Origin: GCA-002700125 sp964434385
GTDB taxonomy: Bacteria; Chloroflexota; Dehalococcoidia; Lucifugimonadales; Lucifugimonadaceae
DNA: 64,000 nt
Assembly: GCA_964434385.1 (NCBI GenBank)
Contig: CAYSUW010000001.1
Span: 192,403-256,402, forward strand
Direction: 5' to 3'
Shown: positions 34,998-43,032 of the stretch, piece by piece
Layout of the letters: each line of letters starts with the position of its first letter
How positions within the stretch are numbered: position 1 is the first letter of the stretch
Program-made: the position numbers and the translations under genes
Notes under the pieces: generated by a model
What the model was told of the DNA's origin: nothing
Seen by the model: only the letters and a program-made list of their open reading frames with translations
Database searches by the model: none

Positions 34998-35204
34998 TTA
35001 TTTCCCTCCTCCTACAGCATGCACAACTTCGATTTTATCTCCTTCTCGGACAATTATTTTTTTATATTCTTTTTTTTGAATTACTGATCCGTTTATAGCT
35101 ACAGCTATTTGTTTTTGAGATAAGTTTTGTGTTTCTAGAAAAGTTAATAGATTCATGTCATTATCGAAAAGTATTTTGGTTCCATTTAGGTATAAATATT
35201 TCAT
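34998..35204 (-). CDS. thiS: Sulfur carrier protein ThiS
   Basis: This 68-residue ubiquitin-like protein has the ThiS core (QIAVAINGSVIQKKEY, VREGDKIEVVHAVGGG). Its C-terminal Gly-Gly is normally thiocarboxylated to donate sulfur for the thiazole ring. Here the last codon after the glycines is Lys, so the protein ends GGGK rather than GG. This is unusual and may need trimming before activation. It lies 3 bp downstream of thiE in the run thiG-thiE-thiS. Confidence 0.9.
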   Translation of the reverse strand: MKYLYLNGTKILFDNDMNLLTFLETQNLSQKQIAVAINGSVIQKKEYKKIIVREGDKIEVVHAVGGGK

Positions 35205-35207
35205 AAA

Positions 35208-35837
35208 TTAAGTAATTGATTTCCAAATAATTTTTGTGTCTTTACTAATTTTTTCTGATTTCAATATATATCGTTTTACTGCTATTCCAGTTGCCCCTTT
35301 TTCAATGATTTTTTTTGAATTATTTTGATTTATTCCACCTATTCCAATTATAGGTATTTTACTAATTTTTTTTAAATCTGAAATTGGGTTTGTGCCTATT
35401 GGATTAATGTTTGGATGACTTAATGTTTTAAAAATAGGACCTAAAATCCAGTAATTAATCAAAGATTCGTATTCTGATAAATCAGGATTAATTTCATGGA
35501 TAGATTTTCCTATAAGAAAATTTTCCCCAATTATATTTTTGACTAATTCTACAGGAATAGATTTTTCTCCTAAATGTACTCCATCACATTTTAATGTCAT
35601 TGCTATATCTAGGCGATCATTAATGATAAAGAGGGCTTTGTTTTTTGTTATATCTTTTATTTCTTTTCCTAAATTTAACAATTCTAAAGAAGACAAATGC
35701 TTTTCTCTTAATTGAATCATGTTAACTCCACTAGAAATAGCTTTTTCTATTATCCTTAGAGTTTCTTTGCGGTTTTTTATTTTTGTGTCAGTGACTAAAC
35801 ACAAAATTTTGTTTGGAAGAATTTTTTCCTTTGACAT
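35208..35837 (-). CDS. thiE: Thiamine-phosphate synthase
   Basis: The product has 209 residues from the ATG at 35837: GVNMIQLREKHLSS, FIINDRLDIAMTLKCDGVHLGE, ILGPIFKTLSHP, and GIGGINQNNSKKIIEKGATG for the phosphate site. It joins HMP-diphosphate and thiazole phosphate to give thiamine phosphate. A longer reading from 35939 is open, but it would overlap thiG by about 80 bp and add residues not seen in the family, so I prefer the internal Met, which leaves 19 bp after thiG. No thiC or thiD is in the window. Confidence 0.92.
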   Translation of the reverse strand: MSKEKILPNKILCLVTDTKIKNRKETLRIIEKAISSGVNMIQLREKHLSSLELLNLGKEIKDITKNKALFIINDRLDIAMTLKCDGVHLGEKSIPVELVKNIIGENFLIGKSIHEINPDLSEYESLINYWILGPIFKTLSHPNINPIGTNPISDLKKISKIPIIGIGGINQNNSKKIIEKGATGIAVKRYILKSEKISKDTKIIWKSIT

Positions 35838-35856
35838 TTCTGAAAAATTAGATAAT

Positions 35857-36621
35857 TTATTCCTTTGATGGAGAACTTGCAACAGCAATATTTTTTTTAG
35901 GTATTCTCCCAGCAAGAAAAGCTTGCCTTCCTGATTCAACTCCTAGTTTAAATGCTGATGCCATGATTCCAGGGTTTTCTGCTTGTGCAATAGCTGTGTT
36001 TATTAAAACTGCATCTGCACCTGATTCCATTACAAGAGCAGCATCTGAAGGAACACCTATTCCAGCATCAACTATTACTGGTACTTTAGATTGTTCTATG
36101 ATGATTTTTATAGATTCCATGGTATGTATTCCTTGTCCTGAACCTATTGGAGATCCTAGAGGCATAACTGTAACACATCCTATTTTTTCTAATTCTAAAG
36201 CTAAAACTGGATCAGCAGATATATATGGTAGTACTTTAAATCCTTTTTTTACTAATTCTTTAGCAGCTTCTAAGGTACCTATGGGATCGGGTAGCAGATA
36301 TTTTGAATCAGGAATAACTTCTAGTTTGATCCAATCAGTTTCTGTTAATTCTCTTGCAAGTTCAGCTGTAAAAATTGCTTCTTTAGAAGTAGGACACCCT
36401 GCAGTATTAGGCAAAATAGTTAATTTTTTAGATTTGATAATTTCTAAAATATTTTCTTCTTTTTTAGCATCTAAATTAAGCCTTCTTATAGCTACGGTAA
36501 TGATTTCAGTTTCTGAATTTTCAATGCTTCTGATTAATTGATTAATGTTTTTATGTCTTCCAGTTCCTGTCAATAATCTAGATTGAAATTTTTTATTGTC
36601 AATGATTAAAAAATCATCCAT
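35857..36621 (-). CDS. thiG: Thiazole synthase
   Basis: The ATG at 36621 gives 254 residues; a TTG at 36633 could add four. Conserved blocks are SRLLTGTGRH, the Schiff-base region ITVAIRRLN, LPNTAGCPTSKEA, WIKLEVIPDSKYLLPD, MPLGSPIGSGQGI, VIVDAGIGVPSDAA and AVLINTAIA. It makes the thiazole phosphate from DXP, dehydroglycine and ThiS thiocarboxylate, so it works directly with the thiS product two genes on. No TPP riboswitch motif is recognisable in the 100 bp upstream. Confidence 0.95.
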   Translation of the reverse strand: MDDFLIIDNKKFQSRLLTGTGRHKNINQLIRSIENSETEIITVAIRRLNLDAKKEENILEIIKSKKLTILPNTAGCPTSKEAIFTAELARELTETDWIKLEVIPDSKYLLPDPIGTLEAAKELVKKGFKVLPYISADPVLALELEKIGCVTVMPLGSPIGSGQGIHTMESIKIIIEQSKVPVIVDAGIGVPSDAALVMESGADAVLINTAIAQAENPGIMASAFKLGVESGRQAFLAGRIPKKNIAVASSPSKE

Positions 36622-36739
36622 AAACGAACCCAATTTTTAATTAGTATTTATAATTACTTTAATTTTATACTTTATATCACACAGTGGATATTAAAATATC
36701 ATACAACAAATAATTTGTATATTTCATCAGAGAGACATT

Positions 36740-37474
36740 ATGATAGAAGGCTTATTGTTAGATTTAGACGGGACTTTGATAAACCAAAATGATCAAATAT
36801 CTTTTTGTGTCAAAGATATGGTGAAAGGTTTTGCCCAAATTATTCCTGTTTCTATTATTTCAGGAAGGGAATCAAAAGAAGTAAATAAATTTGCTAATGA
36901 ATTGCAGCTTAGAAGTATTCAATTTTCTGATAATGGCGCTAGGATTATTGAGAGTAGAAGTGGAACAACTATAATGGCTGTTAATATTCAAGAATTATTA
37001 GTTAAAAATATTTTTAAGAAAATCTTAAAAAATAAATTAAAATTTCTTGCTACTAGCAATGACAATACTTTTGACTCTTTATCAGATGTTGATACTTTCG
37101 AGATTTCTACAATAGTTATTTGTTTAGATGATTTGGATTATGCTAGGGAATTTAGATCAGAATATTCTGATGAATTAGGGTTGAGAGTTAATATTTCTAG
37201 TGACTCAAATAGAGAAAAATTTTACGTTAATTTTAATCATTCACATGTTAGTAAAGGTATAGCTACTAATTATTTTTGTAGGATTTATTCTTTGAATAAA
37301 TCTAGAGTAATGGCAATTGGTGATAGTTATAATGACTTAGAAATGTTACAAGAAGTAGGTGTCAGCGTTGCAATGCAAAATGCTCCAAAAGAAGTTAAGA
37401 ATGTTGCTCGTTATGTTGTAGGGGATGTTAAAAATGATGGTGTAGAAGAAGCATTATTGAAATTTTACAATTAA
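36740..37474 (+). CDS. HAD-superfamily phosphatase (Cof-like subclass IIB)
   Basis: This 244-residue protein has motif I LLLDLDGTLINQND with the nucleophile Asp, motif II PVSIISGRE, and motif IV AIGDSYNDLEML. The cap region between motifs II and III (about residues 80-180) is the C2/IIB type. Relatives are phosphoglycolate- and sugar-phosphatases such as the archaeal PGP or sucrose-phosphatase groups. The substrate is not determinable. A GAGAGA ribosome-binding site precedes the ATG. Its stop codon abuts the stop of accDA on the other strand with no spacer. Confidence 0.85.
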   Translation: MIEGLLLDLDGTLINQNDQISFCVKDMVKGFAQIIPVSIISGRESKEVNKFANELQLRSIQFSDNGARIIESRSGTTIMAVNIQELLVKNIFKKILKNKLKFLATSNDNTFDSLSDVDTFEISTIVICLDDLDYAREFRSEYSDELGLRVNISSDSNREKFYVNFNHSHVSKGIATNYFCRIYSLNKSRVMAIGDSYNDLEMLQEVGVSVAMQNAPKEVKNVARYVVGDVKNDGVEEALLKFYN

Positions 37475-39241
37475 TTATTTTTTCAGAGCTTTTACACCTG
37501 CAGTAAAAGCCGATTGCCATATTTTTAATTCAGATTTGAGAGTTGCTCTAAATTTATTACTGTACTCTCCCATTCTTCTATATTTTTTCTTTCTTCTTCT
37601 ACTCAAAGTTCTTGGATAGATTTTTTTTAATCCTCCAAGTTCTTTCATCAATTCTATTTTTAATAATCTGGCTGCTTCTTGATGAGAAGAATGAGCTCCT
37701 CCCTCTGGTTCTGGTACTATATAATCTATTATTCCCATATTCAGACAATCTGTAGATGTCAATTTTAAAGAAGATACTACTTCTCTTATTTTTTTTGAAT
37801 CTTTTAATTGTGATCTAGCAACATCTTCGGGACTCATAGGGGTGAAAATAGCATTTTGCATCATTAATAATCTATCTGAAACAGAGAATGATAATCCAGT
37901 TTCACTTCCTCCTTCGCCTATGATCACAGAAATTGTTGCTACTTCTGCTCTTGTCATAGTAGAAATTAATTCTGATATAGAGTTCGCAAGTCCTTTATAT
38001 TCAGCCTGTAAGCTTAATTCTGGCCCTAGAGAATCAACTAGTGTAATTATAGGCAAGCCGAATCTTTCAGCTAATTCTACGGCCCTTTTAGCTTTCCTAA
38101 ACCCTTCTGGTTTTATCTTGACTCTTTTACTAGAAATTTTTGATGAATCTGGTGATTTTTTTTCCTTATTAATGTTTTTCTGCTGAGCTATTATCATTAT
38201 AGATTCTCCTGCTAGTCTTCCTAATCCAACAATTATAGAAGGATCATCTGACATTAATCTGTCTCCATGTAGCTCAATAAAATTAGCGAATATTTCGGAT
38301 ATGTAATATCTAGATTGAGGTCTGTTATCATTTCTAGCTAACTGAACCATCTCCCAAGGCTTTAATGGTAAAAGAGTGGTTTCAGGCATTGAAGTAGTTT
38401 TTAATGTTTCCAGATTGAATTTCGGACTTAAAAGATCTAGTATTGTCGAAGTTTCTCTATTAATATTTTGTCTAGATACAACTCTATCTATTAAGCCATG
38501 TTTTTGATAGATTTCTGAAGTATATCTTGAAGGTTCTATTTCGCCACTTACTTCTTTGATACTTCTATAAGGGGCATATCCTATATGTGCTCCTGGCTCA
38601 GCGATAATGACATCTGATAGAGAAACAAAACTAGCTATTACTTGACCAGTTGACGGATTTCCAAGTATAGATATTATAGGGAGGCCTTTACTGTGAAGGT
38701 TATCTGCTGCTACTACAGTTTTTGCCATTTGCATTAGAGATAATACTCCTTCTTGAATTCTACTTCCTCCACTAGTTATTACACATAAGGCAGGAATTCT
38801 TCGTTTAGTAGCTAATTCAAGAGATAATGCAACTTTTTCTCCTACTACTAAACCCATACTACCTCCAAGGAAGCCAAAATCTAGAACCATGATTACTACA
38901 GGTGATCCTCCCACAGTACATGTTCCAGTTAATATCGCTTCACTAAGACCAGTTCTCTTTCTATCTTTATTGATACGAGATTTATACTGTTTTTCTTTAG
39001 TTGGTTCTGGAGGATTAAGAGAAGTGATGTCGTTAAAAAATTCTTTGAATGTTCCTCTGTCTACCAATGATTCGAGTCTTTCTCTTGCATTAATATGGAA
39101 ATGAAAATTGCATTTATAGCAAACTTTATATTTTAAGAATAATTTGGTTCCAAATATCTCGTTTCCGCATGCGAAACAATCTGTAGTTTCAATATTTAGT
39201 TCTGAGTTATTATTTTGATTATTTGATGTGCTCTCAGACAT
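37475..39241 (-). CDS. accDA: Acetyl-CoA carboxylase carboxyltransferase, beta-alpha fusion
   Basis: This 588-residue protein joins both carboxyltransferase subunits. Residues about 1-290 are AccD: a Cys4 zinc ribbon (CFACGNEIF ... CYKCNFHFHI), GGSPVVIMVLDFGFLGGSMG, and ITSGGSRIQEGVLSLMQMAK. Residues about 295-588 are AccA: RPQSRYYISEIFANFIELHGDR, LPIITLVDSLGPELSLQAEY, EGGSETGLSFSVSDRLLM. It transfers CO2 from biotinyl-BCCP to acetyl-CoA, the first committed step of fatty-acid synthesis. Fused versions fix the subunit ratio and are known from several lineages. BioY encoded at 53254 could supply the biotin. It is 15 bp downstream of ftsK. Confidence 0.95.
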   Translation of the reverse strand: MSESTSNNQNNNSELNIETTDCFACGNEIFGTKLFLKYKVCYKCNFHFHINARERLESLVDRGTFKEFFNDITSLNPPEPTKEKQYKSRINKDRKRTGLSEAILTGTCTVGGSPVVIMVLDFGFLGGSMGLVVGEKVALSLELATKRRIPALCVITSGGSRIQEGVLSLMQMAKTVVAADNLHSKGLPIISILGNPSTGQVIASFVSLSDVIIAEPGAHIGYAPYRSIKEVSGEIEPSRYTSEIYQKHGLIDRVVSRQNINRETSTILDLLSPKFNLETLKTTSMPETTLLPLKPWEMVQLARNDNRPQSRYYISEIFANFIELHGDRLMSDDPSIIVGLGRLAGESIMIIAQQKNINKEKKSPDSSKISSKRVKIKPEGFRKAKRAVELAERFGLPIITLVDSLGPELSLQAEYKGLANSISELISTMTRAEVATISVIIGEGGSETGLSFSVSDRLLMMQNAIFTPMSPEDVARSQLKDSKKIREVVSSLKLTSTDCLNMGIIDYIVPEPEGGAHSSHQEAARLLKIELMKELGGLKKIYPRTLSRRRKKKYRRMGEYSNKFRATLKSELKIWQSAFTAGVKALKK

Positions 39242-39256
39242 TATTTAGATATTTAA

Positions 39257-41479
39257 TTATTGTTTTAAAACATTTCTAGGTTTTCCTGATTCTCCAGGAC
39301 CTACAACTCCTGCCTCTTCTAATTCATCCATTAGTCTTGCTGCTCTAGGATAACCTATCCTTAATCTTCTTTGAAGTAGTGATGTGGATAATTTTTTTTG
39401 ATTAACTGCTAATTCTACAGCTTGTTGAAAGAGAGAGTCAGTTTTGTCAGTGAATTGTAGTGTGATATTTTCATCATTTGTCTCAGGTTCTAATTGAGGT
39501 AATTCAAAAGATGATTGGTTTTTCCAATGAGAAATAATTGAATTTATTTCTGATTCTGACAATAACCCTCCTTGAACTCGAATAGGTTTTGGTTGATCAA
39601 CTGGCAAAAAGAGCATATCTCCTCTTCCTAATAATTTCTCTGCTCCCGGAGTGTCTATAACAGTTCTAGAATCAATCTGACTGGTGACACTAAAAGATAT
39701 TCTACTTGGAAAATTTGCTTTTATTATTCCTGTGACTACATCTACAGAAGGGCGTTGTGTAGCCACTATAAGGTGTATTCCAGTTGCTCTTCCTAGTTGA
39801 GCTATACGCACCAATGATTTTTCAACCTCTCCAGCAGCACTTAACATTAGGTCAGCAAGTTCATCAACAATAATCACTAAATAAGGTAATTTTTTAGGTG
39901 ATTTTTCATTGAATGTAGCAATGTTTTTACAATCAAGGGATTCTAAGGTTTTGAATCTGTCCATCATTTGATCTATTACTAATTTTAAAATTGAAACAGC
40001 TTTAGCAGAATCTACTATAGGGGCTGTGTATAAGTGAGGTATTCCTGTGTAAGGTGTAAGTTCTACTCTCTTTGGATCTATCATGATTATACGAAGTTCT
40101 GAAGGATCTCTAACCAGTAATAATCCACATATCATTGAATTTATACATACACTTTTTCCAGATCCTGTAGCTCCAGCTACTAGAAAATGAGGCATTTTTG
40201 TAAGGTCACAATAAATTGGATCCCCATTGCTTCCAATACCTAATGATAATGGAAGAGGATTATGTTTATTGAATGTGTTGAAAGTTTTTGTTTCCATTGT
40301 TGTTCTTAAATTAACAAGACTGGGATTATTATTAGGAACTTCTATTCCCACTAATGAAGTTCCAGGAACAGGAGCTTGGAATCTTAAATTTGGACTAGCC
40401 AAAGCTAAAGCTAGATCTTTTTCTCTTGATAATATTGTGTCAACTCTGACTCTAGTTCCTGAGATTTGTTCATTTTCGATTGATTCTTTATTACTGGAAG
40501 AAATTTTAGTTTTAGGTTTTTTCCCATAACCTGGTTCAAGTCCATACATAGTTACAGTAGGGCCAGGTTTTACTTGTCCTACTGTAACTTCTACTCCATG
40601 TTCTTTTAATGTTGAAACAATTAATTTTTTAGTATTTTCCATTTCTTCATTAGATAAAGGACTTAAATCTGACTGATCTAGGATATCTATATTAGGAAGT
40701 ATCCAACTTTTAGTATTTTCAGTGATAGGTTTGTTTATTTCAGATTCTTTTTTGGTAGAATTATTTAAATTTTCATTATCACTAACTTCATTTTCCTTAG
40801 GTTCATTTACAATATTTTCTTTCTCTAAACTTTCTTGAATTTCTGGGGCGCTATTTTTTTTGTTTCTAGAACTTAATAAGTTTGAAATCATAAAATATAT
40901 TTTTTTAGTAAAGTCATATATTCTTTTAGAAATTATTGATAGTTGTTGAATTATAAATAACATTTTTTTAGGCCAACAGATCGAAAAACCAATTGTTAAC
41001 AAAATTAAAATTCTTAAAATTCCTTGAAATCTTAAGAAGATAAAGTTTTCCCAGTGCTCCCATTGATTTGGTTCTCTAGAAATAATGTCTCCCAATGTTC
41101 CACCAAGAGTGTCACCTAATTCAGAATTTGTTAATAAGTAATTACGCTCATTTTTAGAGAACCCATCTGATAGTTCAAGATCCAAAGGAGAATTAAATAA
41201 TCCTAGAAAACCTATACTTGCTAAAGTGACAAATGCTCCAAATACCCAATATTTCCAATATTCTGAAATTTTTTGAGGATTAAATAATATATTCAATAAG
41301 ATAATTAAAGAATAAATATATATTAGGACACTTCCCCATCCCAAGAATCTAATAATTGATTTCCAAAAAAAATAACTTATTAACATGAGAGATAATACTA
41401 TTATTATGAATAGTATTATTTGAGGTTTCTTTCCAAAAATACTCTTTTGATTGGTTTTTGATTTTCTTTTGAGAGACAA
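39257..41479 (-). CDS. ftsK: DNA translocase FtsK/SpoIIIE
   Basis: This 740-residue protein has three to four N-terminal membrane segments within the first 180 residues, then a charged linker, and the motor domain: MPHFLVAGATGSGKSVCIN (Walker A), YLVIIVDELADLM (Walker B), and LIVATQRPSVDVVTGIIKAN. The C-terminal winged-helix gamma domain (LLQRRLRIGYPRAARLMDEL) reads KOPS-type sites. It pumps DNA at the division septum and activates Xer recombination; a Xer recombinase is encoded at 61345. The upstream gap of 88 bp contains a hairpin at 41535-41560. Confidence 0.97.
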   Translation of the reverse strand: MSLKRKSKTNQKSIFGKKPQIILFIIIVLSLMLISYFFWKSIIRFLGWGSVLIYIYSLIILLNILFNPQKISEYWKYWVFGAFVTLASIGFLGLFNSPLDLELSDGFSKNERNYLLTNSELGDTLGGTLGDIISREPNQWEHWENFIFLRFQGILRILILLTIGFSICWPKKMLFIIQQLSIISKRIYDFTKKIYFMISNLLSSRNKKNSAPEIQESLEKENIVNEPKENEVSDNENLNNSTKKESEINKPITENTKSWILPNIDILDQSDLSPLSNEEMENTKKLIVSTLKEHGVEVTVGQVKPGPTVTMYGLEPGYGKKPKTKISSSNKESIENEQISGTRVRVDTILSREKDLALALASPNLRFQAPVPGTSLVGIEVPNNNPSLVNLRTTMETKTFNTFNKHNPLPLSLGIGSNGDPIYCDLTKMPHFLVAGATGSGKSVCINSMICGLLLVRDPSELRIIMIDPKRVELTPYTGIPHLYTAPIVDSAKAVSILKLVIDQMMDRFKTLESLDCKNIATFNEKSPKKLPYLVIIVDELADLMLSAAGEVEKSLVRIAQLGRATGIHLIVATQRPSVDVVTGIIKANFPSRISFSVTSQIDSRTVIDTPGAEKLLGRGDMLFLPVDQPKPIRVQGGLLSESEINSIISHWKNQSSFELPQLEPETNDENITLQFTDKTDSLFQQAVELAVNQKKLSTSLLQRRLRIGYPRAARLMDELEEAGVVGPGESGKPRNVLKQ

Positions 41480-41534
41480 AACTAGTTTGTTTAAACTTTA
41501 TTTATTCTGACTCTAGAATATTTGATGAGACAGG

Positions 41535-41560
41535 TCAATTAGTAAAATAATTGATTTTTT
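41535..41560 (+). terminator. Hairpin plus T-run between the UDG and ftsK genes
   Basis: Arms TCAATTA (41535-41541) and TAATTGA (41548-41554) form a 7-bp AT-rich stem followed by six T on the plus strand. Both flanking genes run on the minus strand, so as a terminator it would face antisense transcription. Stability is low, so it may have another role or be fortuitous. Confidence 0.3.
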
Positions 41561-41567
41561 GCTATTT

Positions 41568-41969
41568 TCATTTTCTTAGTGAGTCAACTAGTAAATTTGG
41601 GATCATTTGAAAATCTTTTCTTAGAATTTCTGCGAATTTTGGGTTTCTTAAAGCTGCTGCAGGGTGATAAACAGGAAAGATGATTCTTTTACCCAATATA
41701 ATTTTTTGACCTCTTACAGATGAAATTGTTTCTGAAGGTAAAAAATATGATAGAGAATATCTTCCTAAAGTTACTATAACTCTTGGGTTGAAAATTTCAA
41801 TTTGTTTATCTAGATAAGGTGAGCATGATTTTAATTCTAGTGGTAAAGGATCTCTATTATTAGGAGGTCGACATTTTATTATATTAGAAATAAAAATATC
41901 TTTTCTGGAAATGGAAATCTCTTGTAGCAATTCATTTAACAATTTTCCTGCTCTGCCTACAAAAGGCAA
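41568..41969 (-). CDS. Family 4 uracil-DNA glycosylase, C-terminal fragment after frameshift
   Basis: This is the C-terminal two thirds of a type 4 UDG. PFVGRAGKLLNELLQEI follows the catalytic region in intact proteins, then FISNIIKCRPPNNRDPLPLE and CSPYL supply the second pair of Fe-S Cys, and the C-terminal motif is VYHPAAALRNP. Its apparent TTG start is only the point at which this frame opens. The missing first part (GEGPGFHEDQEG) lies in another frame in the ORF that ends at 41957, with 13 bp of overlap. The two parts make one normal-length UDG when joined. Confidence 0.88.
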   Translation of the reverse strand: MPFVGRAGKLLNELLQEISISRKDIFISNIIKCRPPNNRDPLPLELKSCSPYLDKQIEIFNPRVIVTLGRYSLSYFLPSETISSVRGQKIILGKRIIFPVYHPAAALRNPKFAEILRKDFQMIPNLLVDSLRK

Positions 41970-42145
41970 GGGCCTTCTTGATCTTCGTGAAAACCTGGTC
42001 CTTCTCCTATCATCATTAACCCTGATAGCGTGGTTCTATTCCCTGGCACTGCTTGGGTTCTTGTTTTATGAAGTTCGCATAACCTACAAGAACGAATTGT
42101 AGAATCCAAATGATTTATTTGGCTTATGATTTTTTTTGATGACAT
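41957..42145 (-). CDS. Family 4 uracil-DNA glycosylase, N-terminal fragment (frameshifted)
   Basis: This is the N-terminal part of the same glycosylase. It holds the first Fe-S Cys pair CRLCELHKTRTQAVPG and the active-site motif GLMMIGEGPGFHEDQEG. In intact proteins the next residues are (R/L)PFVGRAG. Here the frame runs into CLL-stop. Removing two bases, or adding one, in the CCCTTGCC stretch near 41970 restores EG(x)PFVGRAG. A real lesion would abolish an enzyme that removes uracil from deaminated DNA. A consensus error is the alternative. It is 24 bp downstream of acpP. Confidence 0.86.
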   Translation of the reverse strand: MSSKKIISQINHLDSTIRSCRLCELHKTRTQAVPGNRTTLSGLMMIGEGPGFHEDQEGPCLL

Positions 42146-42169
42146 CCCTTAGGATTTTATTTATTGAGT

Positions 42170-42427
42170 TTAGTCAGAAAACCCTTGGTTTTCTAGGAAA
42201 GTTAGAGCATCAGATACTTTAATGATTTTTTCAGCCTCTTCATCATTAATTTCTAATGTTTCCTCATCTGTTGAAAATTCAGTCTCTATAGCCATTATCA
42301 TTTCAACTACATCTAAAGAATCAGCACCAAGATCATCTACGAAAGATGCATCTGGAATTACATCATCTTCTTCTACTGAAAGAGTTTCTACTATTATGTT
42401 TTTTAATCTTTCACTAACTGAAGCCAT
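42170..42427 (-). CDS. acpP: Acyl carrier protein
   Basis: This acidic 85-residue protein has the phosphopantetheine site FVDDLGADSLDVVEMIMAIE, with the modified Ser in DSL. It carries growing acyl chains in fatty-acid synthesis. A GGAGTAATA ribosome-binding site precedes the ATG. It ends the operon rpmF-fabD-nusB-acpP, 11 bp after nusB. Confidence 0.97.
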   Translation of the reverse strand: MASVSERLKNIIVETLSVEEDDVIPDASFVDDLGADSLDVVEMIMAIETEFSTDEETLEINDEEAEKIIKVSDALTFLENQGFSD

Positions 42428-42438
42428 TATTACTCCTT

Positions 42439-43032
42439 TTACTGAGATTTACTTTTTTCTTTAATAAAACTTTTCAGAACACCTTTTATAAATCTGTCTG
42501 AATTTTCTCCACCAAAAATAAATCCCAATTTAGAAAATTCTTCTATTAGAGAATTTATTTTTGTGGAGTCATTAAATATTTCTACTATTTCAATTAATCC
42601 TAGTCTTAATATATTTCTATCTATTACAGCTATTTGAAAAGTTGGAAATTCAGTAGCTAAGGTTTGAATTTTCATGTCTAGAGTTTTTAAATTTCCCATT
42701 ATTTTTTTTAAGTAGTTTAAAATATCAGATAATGTCTCTGATTCTAAATTATGATTATTAGAAATTCTTTGTATTACTTTTTCGTAATCATTTCTATTTA
42801 AATCGATTTCAAACAAGGATTGTAAAATGATTACTCGATTTATTTGGTTTTTATCAGATGGGAATTGTAATTTTTTTTCATTGACTTGAATAACAGAATA
42901 TTCATCAAAGTCACCTTCTACCATAACATTAAGAACATCTTTTTTTTGGTCACTATCTATAAAAATTTTATTTTTTACGTTAGTAGAATGGTTAGGAGCA
43001 TTTTTTATTATTTTTTGAGAAATTGATGTCAT
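42439..43032 (-). CDS. nusB: Transcription antitermination factor NusB with N-terminal extension
   Basis: The C-terminal 135 or so residues match NusB: NRVIILQSLFEIDLNRNDYE at the N-helix, IAVIDRNILRLGLIEIVEIF and KLGFIFGGENSDRFIKGVL near the end. NusB with NusE binds boxA RNA in rRNA antitermination. The first 60 or so residues are an extra, Asn/Lys/Asp-rich, probably partly beta-structured region with no recognised domain. Starting inside it would break the 4-bp overlap with fabD, so the long form is likely real. Its place between fabD and acpP is noteworthy. Confidence 0.87.
   Translation of the reverse strand: MTSISQKIIKNAPNHSTNVKNKIFIDSDQKKDVLNVMVEGDFDEYSVIQVNEKKLQFPSDKNQINRVIILQSLFEIDLNRNDYEKVIQRISNNHNLESETLSDILNYLKKIMGNLKTLDMKIQTLATEFPTFQIAVIDRNILRLGLIEIVEIFNDSTKINSLIEEFSKLGFIFGGENSDRFIKGVLKSFIKEKSKSQ

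Noticed and set aside
35837..35939. N-terminal extension of thiE overlapping thiG
   Set aside because: The extra residues are not typical of ThiE and the overlap with thiG is large; the Met at 35837 fits family length.
35963..36541. 192-codon plus-strand ORF
   Set aside because: It is antisense to thiG, whose motifs are all conserved.
36622..36739. TPP riboswitch in front of thiG
   Set aside because: Conserved thi-box segments (CUGAGA and the ACC-UGAUC-type region) are not recognisable.
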